From Bacteriovoracaceae bacterium (GTDB lineage: Bacteria; Bdellovibrionota; UBA1018), in NCBI GenBank assembly GCA_023250755.1, contig JAHFAC010000010.1:567-14458 (forward strand): 13,892 bases of DNA, read 5' to 3'. The notes below the pieces were generated by a model. That model saw only the letters and a list, made by a program, of their open reading frames with translations. It did not search any database and was not told where the DNA came from. The position numbers and the translations under genes were made by a program. Below, one piece after another: positions 7,545-13,892 of this stretch. The first letter of the stretch is position 1; each line of letters starts with the position of its first letter.

Positions 7545-8639
7545 TCAGCGGTTGGTTTTAAGGACTGCCTGGATCGCCCAGTCGAGCAAGAGCCTTGAGC
7601 CCATGACCCCGTTTGCCAAGGCAACGCAAGTGACTTGCTCTAGTTTTTGTCGTTGTTTGGCTAGTGTTGGATCGACTGAAAGTTTTTCGTAATCAGGAGT
7701 TCCTTTATCTTTGGGGAGATCGTATTCGGGGTTCTTGAGCTTTGCTCCAAAAAATTCAACTACAGAATCTCCCACTGTGGGTGCCAGTTCAACGGATGCT
7801 GCTGCGATCGCATCAGCAAGCTCTCTGGGGTGAATTTCAGCTCGATTGACTTTAATGCTGGCATAATTTTTAGCTCGAGTCAGGCAGTCTGCAAAAGGCG
7901 ATCGGTCACCTTTGAGGACCTGGGTGTTGACGTAGCCTTCATAGGCCCAATGAAAATTGGCAACAGTCCGGGTGGACTCTTTGACTAAATTTCCAAACCC
8001 TCCCAAAAGGGCTGACCAAAGGGGGATCTCTAGACTGGGAATTTGGGTGGAGTGAAAAGGCTGAGACAGATCTTGAATGAAGTGCATCGCCCAGGTCAGC
8101 ACGCGAAAGCCCCAGGCACGATTTTCGATTTGCAATAAAAAGCGGGCTTTTTTGGCAAGAATTTCGGCCCGCTCAGGTGCCAGGCCCAAGGGACGGGGTG
8201 GAATTTGAAAGGATCTAATCGGGTGAGCCAAATTCCATCCAGCAAAGAACATATGTCGGAATCCCTTGCTCGTGGGACCAGTCTTGCCTCCCATATAAGC
8301 ACGATCATTCCTGGGATCAGCAGAGTCTTCGAGGTTTTCGTCCATTCCGTGATCCGGCTCATCCACTGCGCCGCTCAAAAGGATCTCGCGCGCATGGGTT
8401 GCGTTCAAAGGATCGAGTTTCGTTTTTGGATTGAGTTGCAGCTCCATAATGAGATGGGACAAAGTATTCTCATTTTGCATCCCTTGTTCTTGTGGCTTAA
8501 ATGGGTTTTCAATGGCCTTCAGGGTTTCAGCGGATAATCCACGAACCACCCAGGGCATCAGATTTTTATGGATCTCCCACGCCCAGGCTGAGGGATTTGA
8601 GAGACAAAAAACAGCTATCCCAATACACAGCTTTTTCAT
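7545..8639 (-). CDS. Exported zinc-dependent phospholipase C / S1-P1 nuclease fold protein
   Basis: Probable secreted hydrolase of phosphodiester bonds, in phospholipids or nucleic acids. From ATG 8639 (364 aa) there is a classic signal peptide MKKLCIGIAV... with cleavage after AWA (20|21), giving Trp21 as the mature N-terminus. In this superfamily an N-terminal Trp binds zinc through its backbone. Other expected ligands follow in order: His24, an Asp in GAVDEPD (93 or 96), His129, HFIQDLSQPFH with His186, Asp190 and His196, then His230 and Glu234 in FHWAYE. The HxxxDxxxPxH plus HxxxE arrangement matches bacterial phospholipase C. I cannot tell lipase from nuclease activity. The start is fixed by the signal peptide and by AGGA at 8649-8652, nine nt upstream; longer in-frame starts overlap the glutamate dehydrogenase gene and would bury the signal. 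It is probably co-transcribed with that gene, 20 nt away. Confidence 0.85.
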   Translation of the reverse strand: MKKLCIGIAVFCLSNPSAWAWEIHKNLMPWVVRGLSAETLKAIENPFKPQEQGMQNENTLSHLIMELQLNPKTKLDPLNATHAREILLSGAVDEPDHGMDENLEDSADPRNDRAYMGGKTGPTSKGFRHMFFAGWNLAHPIRSFQIPPRPLGLAPERAEILAKKARFLLQIENRAWGFRVLTWAMHFIQDLSQPFHSTQIPSLEIPLWSALLGGFGNLVKESTRTVANFHWAYEGYVNTQVLKGDRSPFADCLTRAKNYASIKVNRAEIHPRELADAIAAASVELAPTVGDSVVEFFGAKLKNPEYDLPKDKGTPDYEKLSVDPTLAKQRQKLEQVTCVALANGVMGSRLLLDWAIQAVLKTNR

Positions 8640-8659
8640 AAAAAACATTCCTATGTCGG

Positions 8660-9970
8660 CTATGGAAACAACCCTCTTAAGAGCATGGCTCGGTTGAGAC
8701 GATCCACGCCAGCAATGAGCGCAGCAGTTTTCATGGAGCACTTGTACTTGGCTCGGACATCCATGACTTTTTTGAAGGAGCTGGAGAGCACATCAGCCAG
8801 TTTTTCGTTTACTTCGGACTCGCTCCAGAAGAAGTTTTGGATTCCCTGAACCCACTCAAAGTAAGAAACGATGACACCACCGGCATTGCAAAGGATGTCA
8901 GGGATAATAAAAACTTCCCTTTCTTCTAGCTCCTTCAATGCTTCAGTGGTGACTGGGCCATTGGCACCCTCGGCGATGATCTTGGCCTTGACCTTGGCGA
9001 CGTTTTGTTGCGTGATCACACCGTCGATGGCTGCAGGAATCAGGATATCTACAGGCAATGCGAGCAGGTCTTCATTTGTGATGACTTCAGCTTCAGGATA
9101 TTCAACCAGGGTTTGTCCTTTGGAGAGGTGTTTTGAAATCGCCGGGATATTGAGACCATTCTTGTTATAAATTGCACCACTTACATCGCTGACAGCGATT
9201 ACTTTGGTGCCGAGCTGATAGATTTCGAGTGCAGCGATGGCTCCCACTTTTCCAAATCCATGAACAGCAACAGTCGTTGTACTGTCAAGTTTGCCCCAGG
9301 GCTTGCCCTGGTCTGCCAGATGCTTGACCGCGTGTTGGATGGTATAAACCACGCCACGGCCTGTGCTTTCATGCCGGCCAAGAGAGCCTCCGATTTCGAT
9401 TGGTTTTCCGGTTACGACACCTGGGATGGCAAATCCCTTTTCTTGTGAATAGGTATCCATCATCCAGGCCATGTGTTGTGCGTCAGTTCCGACATCTGGG
9501 GCTGGAATGTCCTTATCGGGCCCGATGATCATATTGATTTCGCTGGTGTACCTACGAGTCAGCGCTTGTGCCTCTTGCCTGGAGAGTTTGGAGGGGTCGA
9601 CTCGGATTCCGCCTTTGGCTCCGCCCAGGGGAAGGCCTACCAGAGAGCATTTAAAAGTCATCAGCATGGCGAGTCCAGCCACCTCAGAAAGATTGACCTC
9701 CGGGTGGAATCGAATGCCCCCCTTTCCGGGTCCAAGGGTCATATTGTGCTGAACGCGGTAGCCCTCAAAGCAGCGAATCGTTCCATCATCGAGTCGAATC
9801 GGAACGCTCACGATCAGCGCACGCTTTGGAACCTTAAGCCGTTCGGCAATATTCGGATCGAGCTTCATGGTCTCAGCGGCTTCTACAAGTTGCTTCACTG
9901 AGTTTTGGTAAAGCGCACTGGAGTGCCAGAGCTGAGAGCTGAGAGAGCCTGCATTGTGATGATTGGACAT
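8660..9970 (-). CDS. gdhA: Glutamate dehydrogenase (Glu/Leu/Phe/Val dehydrogenase family)
   Basis: Catalyses reversible oxidative deamination of L-glutamate to 2-oxoglutarate and ammonium in the cytoplasm. The 436-residue product has the substrate segment GPGKGGIRFHP (Lys83), the PLGGAKGG motif with catalytic Lys119, and Asp159 in APDVGTD. The Rossmann fingerprint GFGKVG lies at 238-243, followed by Asp262 after the second beta strand. That acidic residue favours NAD over NADP (inference). Length matches hexameric NAD-type enzymes of about 420-450 residues. A second ATG six nt upstream (9976) lies only 2 nt from the GGAG core, so ATG 9970 is the better start. The gene ends in TAG and is followed after 20 nt by the phospholipase-fold gene. 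Activity on glutamate rather than a branched-chain amino acid is inferred from overall similarity. Confidence 0.95.
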   Translation of the reverse strand: MSNHHNAGSLSSQLWHSSALYQNSVKQLVEAAETMKLDPNIAERLKVPKRALIVSVPIRLDDGTIRCFEGYRVQHNMTLGPGKGGIRFHPEVNLSEVAGLAMLMTFKCSLVGLPLGGAKGGIRVDPSKLSRQEAQALTRRYTSEINMIIGPDKDIPAPDVGTDAQHMAWMMDTYSQEKGFAIPGVVTGKPIEIGGSLGRHESTGRGVVYTIQHAVKHLADQGKPWGKLDSTTTVAVHGFGKVGAIAALEIYQLGTKVIAVSDVSGAIYNKNGLNIPAISKHLSKGQTLVEYPEAEVITNEDLLALPVDILIPAAIDGVITQQNVAKVKAKIIAEGANGPVTTEALKELEEREVFIIPDILCNAGGVIVSYFEWVQGIQNFFWSESEVNEKLADVLSSSFKKVMDVRAKYKCSMKTAALIAGVDRLNRAMLLRGLFP

Positions 9971-9976
9971 GACCAT

Positions 9977-9992
9977 TTCTCCTCAATTGAGG
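9977..9992 (-). promoter_or_regulatory. Glutamate dehydrogenase ribosome binding site inside a 12-bp palindrome
   Basis: On the minus strand GAGGAG precedes the gene and is best spaced for ATG 9970 rather than ATG 9976. The GAGG is one arm of the perfect palindrome CCTCAATTGAGG (9981-9992). In RNA this could fold as a 4-bp CCUC/GAGG stem with an AAUU loop and partly mask the site; in DNA it could be an operator. Function is inferred. Confidence 0.45.
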
Positions 9993-10039
9993 TTAACACT
10001 GCATTTTTAGGACATTACTGAGCTTTTGGTGGTGACGCA

Positions 10040-10064
10040 AGAGGCAAAACGCCTCTCTGTTTTT
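10040..10064 (+). terminator. Terminator-like hairpin in the leader of the D-Ala ligase gene
   Basis: AGAGGC (10040-10045) and GCCTCT (10051-10056) form a 6-bp stem around an AAAAC loop, followed by CTG and TTTTT. This is the shape of a + strand rho-independent terminator. No + strand gene lies upstream, since glutamate dehydrogenase runs the other way, so it could act as an attenuator in the ligase leader or simply shield against antisense transcription. The stem is short. Confidence 0.45.
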
Positions 10065-10167
10065 CAGTGAGCTTTGAATGAGTTTCGAGTCAGTATTTGG
10101 CTTCTCATCTTATTTTTTGGGTTGTTTTTCTGGCCGGGAAGTAAAAAAAAAGTTAGTCTCAAAATTG

Positions 10168-11253
10168 ATGATGAGAGCTTCTTCGCGGAAATTAAAGGTG
10201 GCAGTGGTTTTCGGCGGACGTTCTGGAGAACATGAGGTCTCCCTGCAATCAGCAGCGTCTGTGATGAAAAATCTTGATCCACAGCGGTTTGAAGTAGTTC
10301 CGGTTAAGATTGATCCAAAGGGACGTTGGCATCTGGGAGAGCAGTTATTGCTCGAAGAGGGCGTGAAGTCTTTGCCGTTGCTTCGTAAGTGGCCTGAGGT
10401 AGACGTTGTTTTTCCTGTGATGCACGGTCCGTTGTGTGAGGATGGCACGATTCAAGGTCTCTTTGAGTTAGCTGAGATTCCTTTTGTGGGGGCTGGAGTT
10501 CTGGCCTCAGCGGTGGGGATGGATAAAGACGTCGCAAAACGTTTGGTCCGAGATGCGGGTTGGTCGGTAGTGCCTTATTGTGTTGTGAGGCAGGCGGACT
10601 GGCAAGGCGCTGCGATGGGTCCTGCTGCGCAAATGCGTGTGGATCTCAGTGAAAAAATCTCCAAGGAGTTGGGGTACCCGGTTTTTATAAAACCTGCAAA
10701 TTTAGGATCCAGTGTAGGGGTTCATAAAGTGAAGGACCCCTCGGAACTCGAACCCGCTTTGGCGGATGCCTTTCGATATGACTCAAAAGTATTAGTAGAG
10801 CAGGCGGTTCGAGCGCGCGAAATCGAGGTTTCGGTTCTTGAGAACTCCTCTTATGGCGCTTCGCCCTTAGTGAGTATTCCGGGAGAAATCATTCCGAGGC
10901 ATGAATTTTATTCATATGAAGCAAAATATTTGGATGAGAATGGCGCGACATTGATGATTCCAGCTCAGTTGAAACCCGAGCAGGTCAAGGAGGCCCAGAC
11001 CCTAGCAGCCGGAGTTTTTACCGCGCTTGAGTGCGAAGGGATGGGCCGCGTGGATTTATTTTTAGATCAGGATTCTGGGCGCCTTTATTTTAATGAAATT
11101 AATACGATTCCTGGATTCACTAAGATTAGCATGTATCCCAAACTTTGGGAGGCGAGTGGGATTTCTTATCGTGAGCTTTTATCTCGTCTGATTGATCTCG
11201 CTTTAGCGCGGCATCAGCGTAAAGGTGTGCTGTGCAGGGAGTTTGGGGAGTAA
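10168..11253 (+). CDS. ddl: D-alanine--D-alanine ligase
   Basis: ATP-grasp enzyme joining two D-Ala molecules for peptidoglycan precursor synthesis in the cytoplasm. From ATG 10168 (361 aa) the order is GGRSGEHEVS (16-25), HGPLCEDGTIQG (86-97), the ATP-binding FIKPANLGSSVGV (173-185), the active-site loop YSYEAKY (248-254) and the Mg-binding FNEINTIPGFT (308-318). Length and motifs fit the longer DdlA-type subgroup. The frame is open further back to ATG 10078, but those 30 extra residues do not resemble the family, where the first beta strand starts within about ten residues. ATG 10168 or 10171 is therefore preferred, although neither has a strong Shine-Dalgarno. No other cell-wall genes lie beside it, so it sits outside a mur/fts cluster here. 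Confidence 0.95.
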   Translation: MMRASSRKLKVAVVFGGRSGEHEVSLQSAASVMKNLDPQRFEVVPVKIDPKGRWHLGEQLLLEEGVKSLPLLRKWPEVDVVFPVMHGPLCEDGTIQGLFELAEIPFVGAGVLASAVGMDKDVAKRLVRDAGWSVVPYCVVRQADWQGAAMGPAAQMRVDLSEKISKELGYPVFIKPANLGSSVGVHKVKDPSELEPALADAFRYDSKVLVEQAVRAREIEVSVLENSSYGASPLVSIPGEIIPRHEFYSYEAKYLDENGATLMIPAQLKPEQVKEAQTLAAGVFTALECEGMGRVDLFLDQDSGRLYFNEINTIPGFTKISMYPKLWEASGISYRELLSRLIDLALARHQRKGVLCREFGE

Positions 11254-11318
11254 GCTAGACCTGACGCCGTATTGGCGCACCCTCCCTTGCTTTGAGTGCT
11301 CAATTTCTTCTACAAGTA

Positions 11319-11338
11319 AACTAGGTAGTTTCCTAGTT
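11319..11338 (+). promoter_or_regulatory. Inverted repeat just upstream of the CBS-domain gene
   Basis: AACTAGG (11319-11325) and CCTAGTT (11332-11338) are perfect 7-bp inverted repeats around a TAGTTT spacer, ending 20 nt before GTG 11359. No T-run follows on the + strand, so it does not look like an intrinsic terminator for the ligase gene. An operator or 5' leader stem-loop is more likely. The function is inferred. Confidence 0.4.
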
Positions 11339-11358
11339 CAAAACAGATGAGGTGAATC

Positions 11359-11811
11359 GTGCCAACCGTTTGGGAATTTTTAGAGCGTAAAGAAAAAAAA
11401 ATTTATTCGATTCATCCATCAGCTCCTTTGTCCGAAGCGATTCGAGCTTTGGCTCAGCACAAAATTGGAGCTCTGATTGTCATTGAGAACAAAGATGATA
11501 GAAGTCAGCTGGTTGGGATTATCAGCGAGAGGGACATTGTTCGGAGAGCTGAGCAGGGATTTGGGCAGTTAGAATCTTTACGAGTATCTGATTTGATGAC
11601 CAAGGATATCATTGTCGGAGTTTTGAAAGATGATATTTCTTACGCAATGTCTATGATGACTCAGAACAAAATTCGACATCTTCCCATTATGGAGGGTGAA
11701 AAAGTAGTGGGTGTGGTGACTATTGGAGATATCGTCAAAGCTTTGCTCTCTGAAGAATCTTATGAAAACCGGATGCTCAGGGATTATATCGACAGTAAAT
11801 ATCCGGGGTGA
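11359..11811 (+). CDS. Stand-alone CBS-domain pair protein
   Basis: A 150-residue cytoplasmic protein made almost only of two CBS domains (~8-65 and ~76-133), which together form a Bateman module that usually binds adenine nucleotides or similar ligands. Each domain ends with the expected S/T-x-x-D type motif: SERD at 56-59 and TIGD at 121-124, the usual ribose-contacting positions. 'IRHLPIMEGEKVVGVV' is a typical CBS core. No enzymatic domain is attached, so a regulatory or energy-sensing role is inferred and the partner is unknown. The start is GTG 11359, supported by the purine-rich GAGGTGA just upstream and by the protein beginning as CBS-pair proteins often do. The gap from the ligase gene is 105 nt with an inverted repeat, so separate transcription is possible. 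Confidence 0.92.
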   Translation: MPTVWEFLERKEKKIYSIHPSAPLSEAIRALAQHKIGALIVIENKDDRSQLVGIISERDIVRRAEQGFGQLESLRVSDLMTKDIIVGVLKDDISYAMSMMTQNKIRHLPIMEGEKVVGVVTIGDIVKALLSEESYENRMLRDYIDSKYPG

Positions 11812-11865
11812 AGTGGATGAGGCCTCTTAGATTAAAGTCTCCGACCAAAGTGCCTGGATGAAATG

Positions 11866-12267
11866 TTAAAACGATAATACTTGGATTGGCCCGTCTTTTT
11901 GAGGCAAGCCGTCTGGAAGGATGACGAACCCTTTTTTGATTATTTTCGCATCCACCCACTCCTTAAGATGTGAAGACATGGATGTACGGTAGTGTGAGGA
12001 GCTTTTTACCTCAATGCCGATTTCTGCTTTGTCACCTAGAACGAGCAAAAAATCAATCTCTCCCCCAGAGGGAATTCCCCAATAGCAGATTTGATAACCT
12101 TTGTGATGATATTCATGCCAATCAGTGTGTCGATCAAAACTTCATAATATCCTTGAATAGTAGAGCGGCTCCTGCAGACTCTTAAGCCAGGTTGTTTTAC
12201 CTGTTCCTCTTGGTCCAAAAAGAAAAAAACTACGGTTTGGCAAGGTTAACAGCCTGAAAATATTCAT
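11866..12267 (-). pseudogene. Remnant of a DUF4143-type AAA ATPase with internal deletions and a frameshift
   Basis: Three fragments in family order remain on the minus strand. Fragment 1, from ATG 12267, reads MNIFRLLTLPNRSFFLFGPR then GTGKTTWLK, a clear N-terminal Walker A; the frame runs 41 codons to TGA at 12142-12144. Fragment 2, in another frame at about 12180-12115, reads SRSTIQGYYEVLIDTLIG, which matches the helix preceding the DUF4143 domain. Fragment 3, in a third register from about 12115 to TAA 11866, reads YWGIPSGGEIDFL... IEVKSS... VLPDG, the nuclease-like C-terminal end. Walker B, the rest of the AAA domain and most of DUF4143 are missing. About 400 bp remain of a family usually near 1.1-1.2 kb. 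At least two internal deletions fit, with junctions near 12180 and 12120. No functional protein is expected. Family assignment is from memory of conserved motifs. Confidence 0.8.
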
Positions 12268-12268
12268 A

Positions 12269-12334
12269 AATATAGTACCGTTGAAATTCCAGAACCCCGT
12301 TTTTATTAATTGATTAAAATACTATAATATAGTA
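12269..12334. promoter_or_regulatory. AT-rich palindrome and repeat upstream of the ATPase remnant
   Basis: TACTATAATATAGTA (12320-12334) is an inverted repeat with 7-bp arms around one base. The half AATATAGTA recurs as a direct repeat at 12269-12277, abutting the ATG of the remnant at 12267. This may be the old promoter/operator of the ATPase gene, or now part of the divergent promoter of the lipoprotein gene. No gene lies in the 117-nt spacer. Confidence 0.4.
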
Positions 12335-12373
12335 AAAACTTCAGGCCGATAAGCTGAGTTTAATCCTCTATTT

Positions 12374-12384
12374 GGAGTGAATAA
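12374..12384 (+). promoter_or_regulatory. Ribosome binding site fixing the GTG start of the phosphodiesterase lipoprotein
   Basis: GGAG at 12374-12377 lies 7 nt before GTG 12385. No in-frame ATG lies between here and the lipobox cysteine, so this GTG is the best-supported start. Confidence 0.7.
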
Positions 12385-13892
12385 GTGATTGTTTTTAAAT
12401 CAAAAAAATGTACTCCATGGGATGAAATAATATCATTTTATAATACTCTAGTATTTATCTATAAATCTCTCGTATTGGTTTGTATTTTGGTCTTATTTTC
12501 ATCTTGTGCGACCCGACACACGGTTTCGAGTGATTATTATGCCCATCTTCGAGAAACTCCCCAAGTCACTGGGGGGAGGACCGTTGTCCTCTTTTTAATC
12601 GATGGGCTTTCGGTGCCGACTTTGAAAGAAGGATTTGATCATGGAGTGCTGCCTGAGATTCGAAATTATTTCTTAGAAAATGCATCTCAGTTTCAATTGG
12701 GACGCGCTGTTTTCCCAAGCCTCACCTTTCCGAACATCACTTCGATTTTGACTCAAACTCCCGTGGATCAGCACCCGATTTTGGGTAATCAGGTGATGGC
12801 GCCTGATGGAACGCCTTTAAATTATGAAAAACCCTGGAATCAAAATCGTCTTTACGACGCGATTTTGCCTCAGACTATTTTTACGGCTCTTTCAAAGGAC
12901 CATCAAAATTCAGTGAGTCTTTCTTATTATTTCAATTCGGGGGCTACGGTGCATGTTCCGATCGATGTGAAATCAAGCGTTGCCTACCTGGGACATGAGT
13001 ACGATTACGTTGATCACAAGTTGATTGACTCACTGGAGAGCTTGCTCAGTCGAACCTCGCCAAGCCACTGGCCTGAGTTGATTTTTGTCCATCTGATCGG
13101 TGTGGACTCTTTGGCTCACACTTACGGCCCCCATTCTCCAAATGTGTTGAAATATTTTTCAGAGTTAGACGGCAGAATGAAGAAAGTTTTTAAAAAACTG
13201 AGGGAAGCCGAAAATCAAGGCCACCAGGTAATCAGTTTTTTGACCGCTGATCATGGATTCACAGAAGTGAAAGGTTTCTATGATCTCGAGCGAGTCATTC
13301 AAAAGACCGATCCTGAAATCACCGTGCTTAACCAGCATCGCTTGGCTTCGTTGTATTTTCCTCTTTCTTGGAATGGAGAGCGAAGAGCTGCTCTGGCGGG
13401 CAGCTTAGCTCATCACCCAGCAGTTGAGATGGTGATGCAGCGACGCGGAAATGAAATCAGCATCCAGGCACACGGCTCTGCTGCAGTGATTCGTTACCGT
13501 GAGGCCCAGTGTGCGAAGACTCCTTACGAGTTGAGTGTTCAGACTGTTCAGGGAGAAAGTGAGTTTGCCTGTCCTGAGGTTTTAGATCGGACGAGACCCT
13601 TCGCTTTTCGATTTCCTCATTTTTACTCTCTCGTGAGTTCCTACTTTTATTCGTCCGGTCGACCGGACGCAGTAATCCTGGCGGCGGATCATATTTCGTT
13701 TTCTAAAGAGTTTTTGGGGGATCACGGTGGCTTGACCCCAGAAGAAATTTACGTTCCCGTGCTGATGAGAAATGCAGAGGTGAAAAGTTTGGCAGAAACC
13801 GTGCCGACCTATGAGTTACTCAAATTTATGCGGGTAAGTCCCGGATCTGGCTCGATGAAGCTTGCTTCGCTTGCTCAGAATCAGCCTGTCCT
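12385..13892 (+). CDS. Nucleotide pyrophosphatase/phosphodiesterase family lipoprotein (3' partial)
   Basis: Open for 502 codons to the window edge with no stop, so the C-terminus is missing. The N-terminus has a hydrophobic segment (about 28-38) ending in the lipobox LFSSC with Cys41, so a lipid-anchored envelope protein is predicted. The body is of the alkaline phosphatase superfamily, type I phosphodiesterase branch. Metal and catalytic residues appear in order: Asp73 (FLIDG), nucleophile Thr114 (PSLTFPN), Asp241 and His245 (VDSLAHTYGPH), Asp289-His290 (TADHGF) and His447 (GDHGGLTPEE). All are present, so an active two-metal phosphodiester or pyrophosphate hydrolase is likely; the substrate cannot be told. 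The final DHGG-EE-PV block normally lies close to the end of this domain, so little catalytic sequence should be missing. The first ~40 codons are much more AT-rich than the rest. It stands divergent from the ATPase remnant. Confidence 0.9.
   Translation, partial: MIVFKSKKCTPWDEIISFYNTLVFIYKSLVLVCILVLFSSCATRHTVSSDYYAHLRETPQVTGGRTVVLFLIDGLSVPTLKEGFDHGVLPEIRNYFLENASQFQLGRAVFPSLTFPNITSILTQTPVDQHPILGNQVMAPDGTPLNYEKPWNQNRLYDAILPQTIFTALSKDHQNSVSLSYYFNSGATVHVPIDVKSSVAYLGHEYDYVDHKLIDSLESLLSRTSPSHWPELIFVHLIGVDSLAHTYGPHSPNVLKYFSELDGRMKKVFKKLREAENQGHQVISFLTADHGFTEVKGFYDLERVIQKTDPEITVLNQHRLASLYFPLSWNGERRAALAGSLAHHPAVEMVMQRRGNEISIQAHGSAAVIRYREAQCAKTPYELSVQTVQGESEFACPEVLDRTRPFAFRFPHFYSLVSSYFYSSGRPDAVILAADHISFSKEFLGDHGGLTPEEIYVPVLMRNAEVKSLAETVPTYELLKFMRVSPGSGSMKLASLAQNQPV

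Noticed and set aside
8640..8741. N-terminal extension of the phospholipase-fold gene reaching into the glutamate dehydrogenase gene.
   Set aside because: It would place 34 residues before a textbook signal peptide. The extension is translated from sequence already coding in another frame.
9473..9901. 142-codon open frame on the + strand opposite glutamate dehydrogenase.
   Set aside because: It lies wholly antisense to a strongly conserved enzyme gene and encodes nothing recognisable. It is a frame shadow.
10078..10167. N-terminal extension of the D-Ala ligase from ATG 10078.
   Set aside because: The extra 30 residues do not resemble the family, which begins just before the GGRSGEHEVS strand. 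The stretch is better read as leader DNA.
11265..11277. CGCC/GGCG hairpin after the D-Ala ligase stop as a terminator.
   Set aside because: The stem is only four pairs and no T-run follows.
1..13892. CRISPR array, tRNA or rRNA gene, insertion sequence, prophage or toxin-antitoxin pair.
   Set aside because: I saw no regularly spaced repeats, cloverleaf-like sequence, transposase or integrase motifs, or paired small toxin/antitoxin genes. The ATPase remnant alone does not define a mobile element.

Overview
The window is an ordinary-density bacterial chromosome segment with ten intact or nearly intact genes, one gene pair that looks like a single gene split by an in-frame stop, and one eroded pseudogene. 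Several features suggest a predatory or delta-type Gram-negative lineage, possibly Bdellovibrionota: two probable lipoproteins, an exported zinc phospholipase-fold protein, an M1 peptidase fused to HEAT repeats, a sigma-54 style two-component pair and a peptidoglycan D-Ala ligase. This placement is inference from gene repertoire and style, not from a marker gene. TAG is a normal stop here, since it ends the M1 peptidase and glutamate dehydrogenase genes.

Layout. Bases 1-3342 (+): a small probable lipoprotein, then a large M1 zinc aminopeptidase with a C-terminal HEAT-repeat array. Bases 3344-3853 (-): a small single-pass membrane protein of unknown function, ending 1 nt from the peptidase gene. 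Bases 3998-7541 (+): a sensor histidine kinase whose multi-pass membrane half and cytoplasmic GAF/HisKA/HATPase half share one frame but are separated by TAG at 4820-4822. It is followed after 22 nt by its probable partner, an NtrC-family response regulator. Bases 7545-9970 (-): glutamate dehydrogenase, then 20 nt downstream an exported protein of the zinc phospholipase C / S1-P1 nuclease fold, probably one operon. Bases 10168-11811 (+): D-alanine--D-alanine ligase, then a two-CBS-domain protein. Bases 11866-12267 (-): a DUF4143-type AAA ATPase reduced to three fragments, in an AT-rich pocket with a short palindrome. Bases 12385-13892 (+): a lipoprotein of the nucleotide pyrophosphatase/phosphodiesterase (alkaline phosphatase) superfamily, still open at the window edge.

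How the genes relate. The kinase and regulator form a signalling pair, but the sensor is predicted to be uncoupled unless the stop is suppressed, repaired or a sequencing error. The exported hydrolases (phospholipase fold and phosphodiesterase lipoprotein) and the M1 peptidase are degradative enzymes; glutamate dehydrogenase would channel amino-acid nitrogen and carbon into central metabolism. No CRISPR array, tRNA, rRNA, transposase or phage gene was seen. I see no convincing unknown multi-gene system. The strongest oddities are the split kinase, the multiply deleted ATPase remnant, and small inverted repeats placed at translation starts or leaders.
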